Assembly (NCBI RefSeq): GCF_002243515.1
Contig: NZ_CP022657.1
Span: forward strand, 3,705,501-3,769,500
Direction: 5' to 3'
DNA from: Tumebacillus algifaecis
Lineage (GTDB): Bacteria > Bacillota > Bacilli > Tumebacillales > Tumebacillaceae
Length of the DNA stretch: 64,000 nt
Below the pieces are notes generated by a model, which saw nothing but the letters and a program-made list of their open reading frames with translations, was not told the DNA's origin and did no database searches. Positions 60,681 through 64,000 of the stretch are shown here, piece by piece. Position numbers and translations under genes: made by a program. The number at the start of each line of letters is the position of its first letter. Position 1 is the first letter of the stretch.

Positions 60681-61544
60681 CTATAGGGCCCGCTGATACC
60701 ACGAATCGCCGCCCCACGAAGCAGCCTTCCACGGCAAAGTCTGCGGCGTGGCCAGATGCATGATCTCCTTCCAGAACTCCAAAAGTTCCTGCTCGGTCAT
60801 CGGTTTGAAGTTCTCCGCGATGGCGAGGTTTTTCTCCAACTGCTCCATCGACTCCATACCGACGATCGACGTCGAGATCGGAAGTGACAACGTATAGCGG
60901 AGCGCCTGCTCATACCAGTTGCCCAATTTGCCTAGCGCCATCACCTTCATGCCGATGATGCCCATGCCTTTTTCCCGTGCCAACGGCACAAACTCATGAG
61001 CAAAGGAATAGATATGATGATCGAGCGCTGACAGGGCGATCAAGGCACTGTCAAAATCGAAGCGGCGGATCGCTTCGACCAACACCTGCGGATTGGTGTG
61101 GCCGGAGATGGAGAGCTTTTTGACCAGACCCTGCTCCTGCGCTTCCAGCAGGGCTTTGACGGCACCGTCTTCAGCAAAACAGCGATCGAGTTCTTCAAAA
61201 GTGACCATGTTGTGCAGCCGCCATTCATCGACATAATCGGTCTGCAGGCGCTGTAAGCTCGCTTCGAGCAGTCGCCATGAGCCATCGCGGGTGCGGTCGT
61301 GCGTCTTGGTCGCGATCTTCACTTGCTGGCGTCTGTCTTGCAAGGCCAAACCAAGTCGGTATTCCGATTGCCCATCGGAGTAACTCGGCGCGGTATCAAA
61401 ATATGTAATGCCACGATCGATGGCGGTGTTGACAATATCGATCGCCGCCTCTTCCGTGCAGTGGTGTTCATCGACGATACGCTGTGCGCCAAAGCTGAGC
61501 AGTGGCACCTGCCAGCCTGTGCGGCCAAATGGTTGTTGGATCAT
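60681..61544 (-). CDS. Aldo/keto reductase
   Basis: 287 aa. Catalytic tetrad: Asp and Tyr in FDTAPSYSDGQSE, Lys in VKIATKTHDR, His in EWRLHNM. NADPH-dependent TIM-barrel reductase of unknown substrate. The related 4Fe-4S tail (CxxCxxC) is absent. ATG at 61544 has GAAAGGAAG 8 bases upstream. Confidence 0.88.
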   Translation of the reverse strand: MIQQPFGRTGWQVPLLSFGAQRIVDEHHCTEEAAIDIVNTAIDRGITYFDTAPSYSDGQSEYRLGLALQDRRQQVKIATKTHDRTRDGSWRLLEASLQRLQTDYVDEWRLHNMVTFEELDRCFAEDGAVKALLEAQEQGLVKKLSISGHTNPQVLVEAIRRFDFDSALIALSALDHHIYSFAHEFVPLAREKGMGIIGMKVMALGKLGNWYEQALRYTLSLPISTSIVGMESMEQLEKNLAIAENFKPMTEQELLEFWKEIMHLATPQTLPWKAASWGGDSWYQRAL

Positions 61545-61626
61545 CGTAGTCTCTTCCTTTCTTGTCCGACAGTGATCTGCATCCATGCATTTTCTCTACC
61601 TTATGCAGGATTCCCTTTTTCTCGAT

Positions 61627-61668
61627 AAAAAAGAAGCCCTTTCGCTCGAAAAAGAAAGGACTTCTCTG
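61627..61668 (-). terminator. Terminator after DUF4397 gene
   Basis: AGAAGTCCTTTC / GAAAGGGCTTCT on the minus strand with T6. Confidence 0.75.
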
Positions 61669-61686
61669 ACATATTGGGCGGACAAG

Positions 61687-63132
61687 TCATGCTTCCGGAA
61701 TCATTTCGATGGCAAGCGGCGGTTGGCCACCGCGCAGGCCGACGATGTAGATCGTGTAGGTGATATTCGGGTCGAAACGCATTTTTGGCAGGCGCAGGAC
61801 CACATCCTTCTTGCCTGCCAGACGCAGCTCGAGATCGCGGCGGCCAGGGGCGACTTGGAGATACGGCGATTTTTCTTTGTAGGTCAAATGCCCGATCAAC
61901 ACTTTTCCGGAGACCAGCCCGACATCGACCGCCGGAGTGTTCGGAGAGAGGTGGACAAATTTGACTCGGGCAAAACCCGGTTTGGTTTTCTTCGGCTCAT
62001 CCTCAATGATAATCGGGCGGACATTTTTAAAATAGTCGGCGATCACGATCGAATAGGATTGATTCGGTTTGGCATTGAAGGTGGTATCGATCAGGGCCCC
62101 CACCTGTTTGCCATAGGGAAAAACCTGCACGCGGTGCCGTCCCGGTGTCAGGGGAAAATAGTTGCTGATTCCTTCAAAATCGACGTCTTCCGCCACCTTT
62201 TTGCCATCGACGACAATATCGACGCCAGGGGTATCGGGTGAGGCGTGGAAAAAGCGGACGCGGGCCTTGGCGACCGGAGGGGTGGCCGGTTTGACGACGG
62301 GGACCGCCTCGATATCCACCAGTTCCGCGACCGGGATTCCTTGTTCCACGAGCGGAATCGGAATCACATCACCATCCCCGGTCATCATCGGCACAGCCTC
62401 CGTGATGACCCCGCTTTGCGGGAGCGAGCTGCTCGGCTGGTACACGCCTCCTAGTGGCATCGTTCCGCTCGGCTGGTACACTCCTCCTTGCGGGATCGTT
62501 CCACTCGGCTGATATAGCACCCCACCTTGTGGGATCGTTCCACTCGGCTGGTATAGCACTCCTCCTTGTGGCAACGTTCCGCTCGGCTGATACACTCCTC
62601 CTTGTGGCAACGTTCCACTCGGCTGGTATACCCCTCCTTGTGGCAACGTTCCGCTTGGCTGATACACTCCTCCTTGTGGCAACGTTCCACTCGGCTGGTA
62701 TCCCCCTCCTTGTGGCAACGTTCCGCTCGGCTGATACACTCCTCCTTGCGGCATCGTTCCACTCGGCTGGTATACCCCTCCTTGCGGCATCGTTCCACTC
62801 GGCTGGTATACCCCTCCTTGCGGGATCATTCCGCTCGGCTTTTGACTCTTATTTGCATCACCAGCGCCGAGATGGCCTGGCGTCATCATCTGTCCTTGAA
62901 ACTGGGTGTTCAACTGCTTCAGCACTTCATCAAGCATCCCTTGCAACTGATCTTGCGTACCGGCACGCGTGATCAAGGAGCTTACATCCTCATGCTGCTC
63001 TTGTAGCAAGCGGCACGCTTCCTGCATAAAGTCATACTGGTTTTGCTGGCTCTCCTGCACCAAATGAACCAACTTTTCAACCTCACGAGCCAATTGCTCA
63101 TACGCAACAAGCTGTTGTTCCTCTCTGTTCAA
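61687..63132 (-). CDS. Repeat-rich DUF4397 protein (481 aa)
   Basis: Helical head (1-80), then about 12 copies of a 12-residue unit PSGTxPQGGVYQ (about 98-245), a Val-rich linker, and two DUF4397 modules (ARVRFFHASPDTPGVDIVVDGKKV and FARVKFVHLSPNTPAVDVGL, about 285-475). No signal peptide. TTG start with GAGGAGG 8 bases before it. DUF4397 occurs in spore- and surface-associated proteins; actual role unknown. The Pro/Gly/Gln repeats should be unfolded and may be a flexible spacer. Confidence 0.8.
   Translation of the reverse strand: MNREEQQLVAYEQLAREVEKLVHLVQESQQNQYDFMQEACRLLQEQHEDVSSLITRAGTQDQLQGMLDEVLKQLNTQFQGQMMTPGHLGAGDANKSQKPSGMIPQGGVYQPSGTMPQGGVYQPSGTMPQGGVYQPSGTLPQGGGYQPSGTLPQGGVYQPSGTLPQGGVYQPSGTLPQGGVYQPSGTLPQGGVLYQPSGTIPQGGVLYQPSGTIPQGGVYQPSGTMPLGGVYQPSSSLPQSGVITEAVPMMTGDGDVIPIPLVEQGIPVAELVDIEAVPVVKPATPPVAKARVRFFHASPDTPGVDIVVDGKKVAEDVDFEGISNYFPLTPGRHRVQVFPYGKQVGALIDTTFNAKPNQSYSIVIADYFKNVRPIIIEDEPKKTKPGFARVKFVHLSPNTPAVDVGLVSGKVLIGHLTYKEKSPYLQVAPGRRDLELRLAGKKDVVLRLPKMRFDPNITYTIYIVGLRGGQPPLAIEMIPEA
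62418..62840 (-). repeat. 36-bp tandem repeats inside DUF4397 gene
   Basis: About 12 units coding PSGTxPQGGVYQ with synonymous and a few replacement changes; two copies have an extra Leu codon (GGVLYQ). Confidence 0.85.
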
Positions 63133-63234
63133 ACCCTAGACCTCCTCGGAAGGTTGTTGTCAATTCTCCGCCACTCCCATTCCAAAGTATTACAGCGTCT
63201 AGGCAAAGGTTCATCAACTATGCAATTTGGGCTT

Positions 63235-64000
63235 TTACAAAATCGGCGACAGCAACCGCGCGCCCGACTCGCGCAACCGATCCTTCAACGGTCGGTTGAA
63301 GTATACTTCCTGCTCCACCTGTACACTATCTTGCAAGTCCTGCACAAAGTCTTTCGTCAACCGCTCCACAAACTCGTGATTGTACAAAAAGGCCCCGATC
63401 TCAAAATTCAACAAAAAGCTTCGTATATCAAAATTGGCCGACCCCAAACAGCCAACCTCATCATCGACCAATAACACTTTCGTATGCAAGATTCCTTTTT
63501 GGTACAGATACAATTTGACCCCGGCACTGAGCAGCTCGGTAAAATAAGACCGCGATGCCCAATAGGTCAGGCGATACTCTGGCACGCCCTGCACGATCAG
63601 TTTGACATCCACTCCGCTCAGCGCCGCCATCTTCAGCGCCATGATGATGCTGTCATCGGGAATAAAATAGGCCGTCTGCAAATAAATCCGCTTTTCTGCC
63701 GTCGCGCACGCCGTAAAAAACATCTGCCGAATCGAATCAAACTCCGCATCCGGGCCGCTTGGCACGATCTGCACCAGCATCGTTCCAGCCTGCTCTGGCT
63801 TTGGGTAATACTTTGGAGCGTTGATTGGCTTTCTCGTCACAAAAAACCAGTCATTTAAAAACGCCCGCTGTAACATCTGCACACTGTCCCCGTGCACTGC
63901 AAGATGCGTATCCCGCCAGAATCCAAGTTTCTGGTCCCGCGACAGGTACTCATCCCCGATGTTCATCCCGCCAAGAAATCCAACCTTCCCATCGATGACC
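63235..64000 (-). CDS. cls: Cardiolipin synthase, C-terminal part
   Basis: The gene runs past base 64000; its N-terminus is outside. Visible: the end of the first phospholipase-D half (FLGGMNIGDEYLSRD) and the second HKD motif HTKVLLVDDEVGCLGSANFD, plus RSFLLNFEIGAFLYN. Joins two phosphatidylglycerol molecules into cardiolipin at the membrane. Ends FNRPLKDRLRESGARLLSPIL as in bacterial Cls. Confidence 0.92.
   Translation of the reverse strand, partial: VIDGKVGFLGGMNIGDEYLSRDQKLGFWRDTHLAVHGDSVQMLQRAFLNDWFFVTRKPINAPKYYPKPEQAGTMLVQIVPSGPDAEFDSIRQMFFTACATAEKRIYLQTAYFIPDDSIIMALKMAALSGVDVKLIVQGVPEYRLTYWASRSYFTELLSAGVKLYLYQKGILHTKVLLVDDEVGCLGSANFDIRSFLLNFEIGAFLYNHEFVERLTKDFVQDLQDSVQVEQEVYFNRPLKDRLRESGARLLSPIL

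Noticed and set aside
1-64000. CRISPR arrays, prophage, rRNA and tRNA genes
   Set aside because: Read for spaced repeats, tRNA arms and phage genes; none found. The regular repeats at 9929 and 62418 are coding.

Overview
The window looks like a chromosomal segment of a GC-rich, endospore-forming Firmicute, most like Alicyclobacillaceae/Tumebacillus. The signs are strong AGGAGG ribosome binding sites, sigma-A type promoters, many intrinsic terminators, TPP, ZTP and T-box RNAs, gerP-type spore germination genes, AddAB rather than RecBCD, a FadR-EtfBA set, and an ECF (ThiX/YkoEDC-like) vitamin transporter. The genus is inference; the phylum-level call is firm. No tRNA, rRNA or CRISPR array was seen.

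Layout. 1-600: start of a small CxxC protein gene behind a ZTP riboswitch. 0.57-5.1 kb: tyrosine/homogentisate catabolism operon (HPPD, FAH-family hydrolase, homogentisate dioxygenase, flavin reductase) with a likely cre site. 5.3-9.3 kb: DUF1540 protein, RluA pseudouridine synthase, small lipoprotein, and a LysR regulator divergent from citrate synthase. 9.5-16.7 kb: repetitive coiled-coil protein, IspH, an MFS pump behind a possible leader-peptide attenuator, PrmA, an SLH-PrcB protein, and HisS with a T-box. 16.7-19.4 kb: lipoprotein cyclophilin and a rearranged, divergent gerP locus without gerPC. 19.4-22.3 kb: EtfA, EtfB, FadR and a 6S-like RNA. 22.4-24.4 kb: DUF6602-like protein and a Kef-type antiporter.

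24.4-27.9 kb is the accessory island. One intact-ended but inactive IS1182-type element and a second 331-bp fragment of its right end bracket nine tandem small genes. Each gene encodes a 32-40 residue peptide with an FDLD leader and an invariant (S/T)CxxxC core. Matching 8-bp direct repeats lie only at the outer ends, so the whole 3.45-kb block may have moved as a unit into the antiporter terminator. The peptides resemble FxLD-type RiPP (class I lanthipeptide-like) precursors, but no modification enzyme is in the window. This is the best candidate here for an undescribed system.

27.9-34.6 kb: two chemoreceptors, a RelQ-type alarmone synthetase and an M29 aminopeptidase. 34.6-42.3 kb: AddB-AddA recombination nuclease and a cupredoxin-like protein. 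42.4-50.2 kb: ECF sigma factor with a membrane partner, the YtqB/YtqA tRNA-modification pair, a phytoene-desaturase-like flavoenzyme divergent from a TetR regulator, SodA, and an inositol-phosphatase family enzyme. 50.4-57.0 kb: sporulation-type histidine kinase, TPP-riboswitched YkoEDC-like thiamine-precursor transporter, glutaredoxin-like protein and MFS transporter. 57.3-64 kb: FeoA with a naturally split FeoB, YlbF-family protein, aldo/keto reductase, a repeat-rich DUF4397 protein and the end of a cardiolipin synthase.
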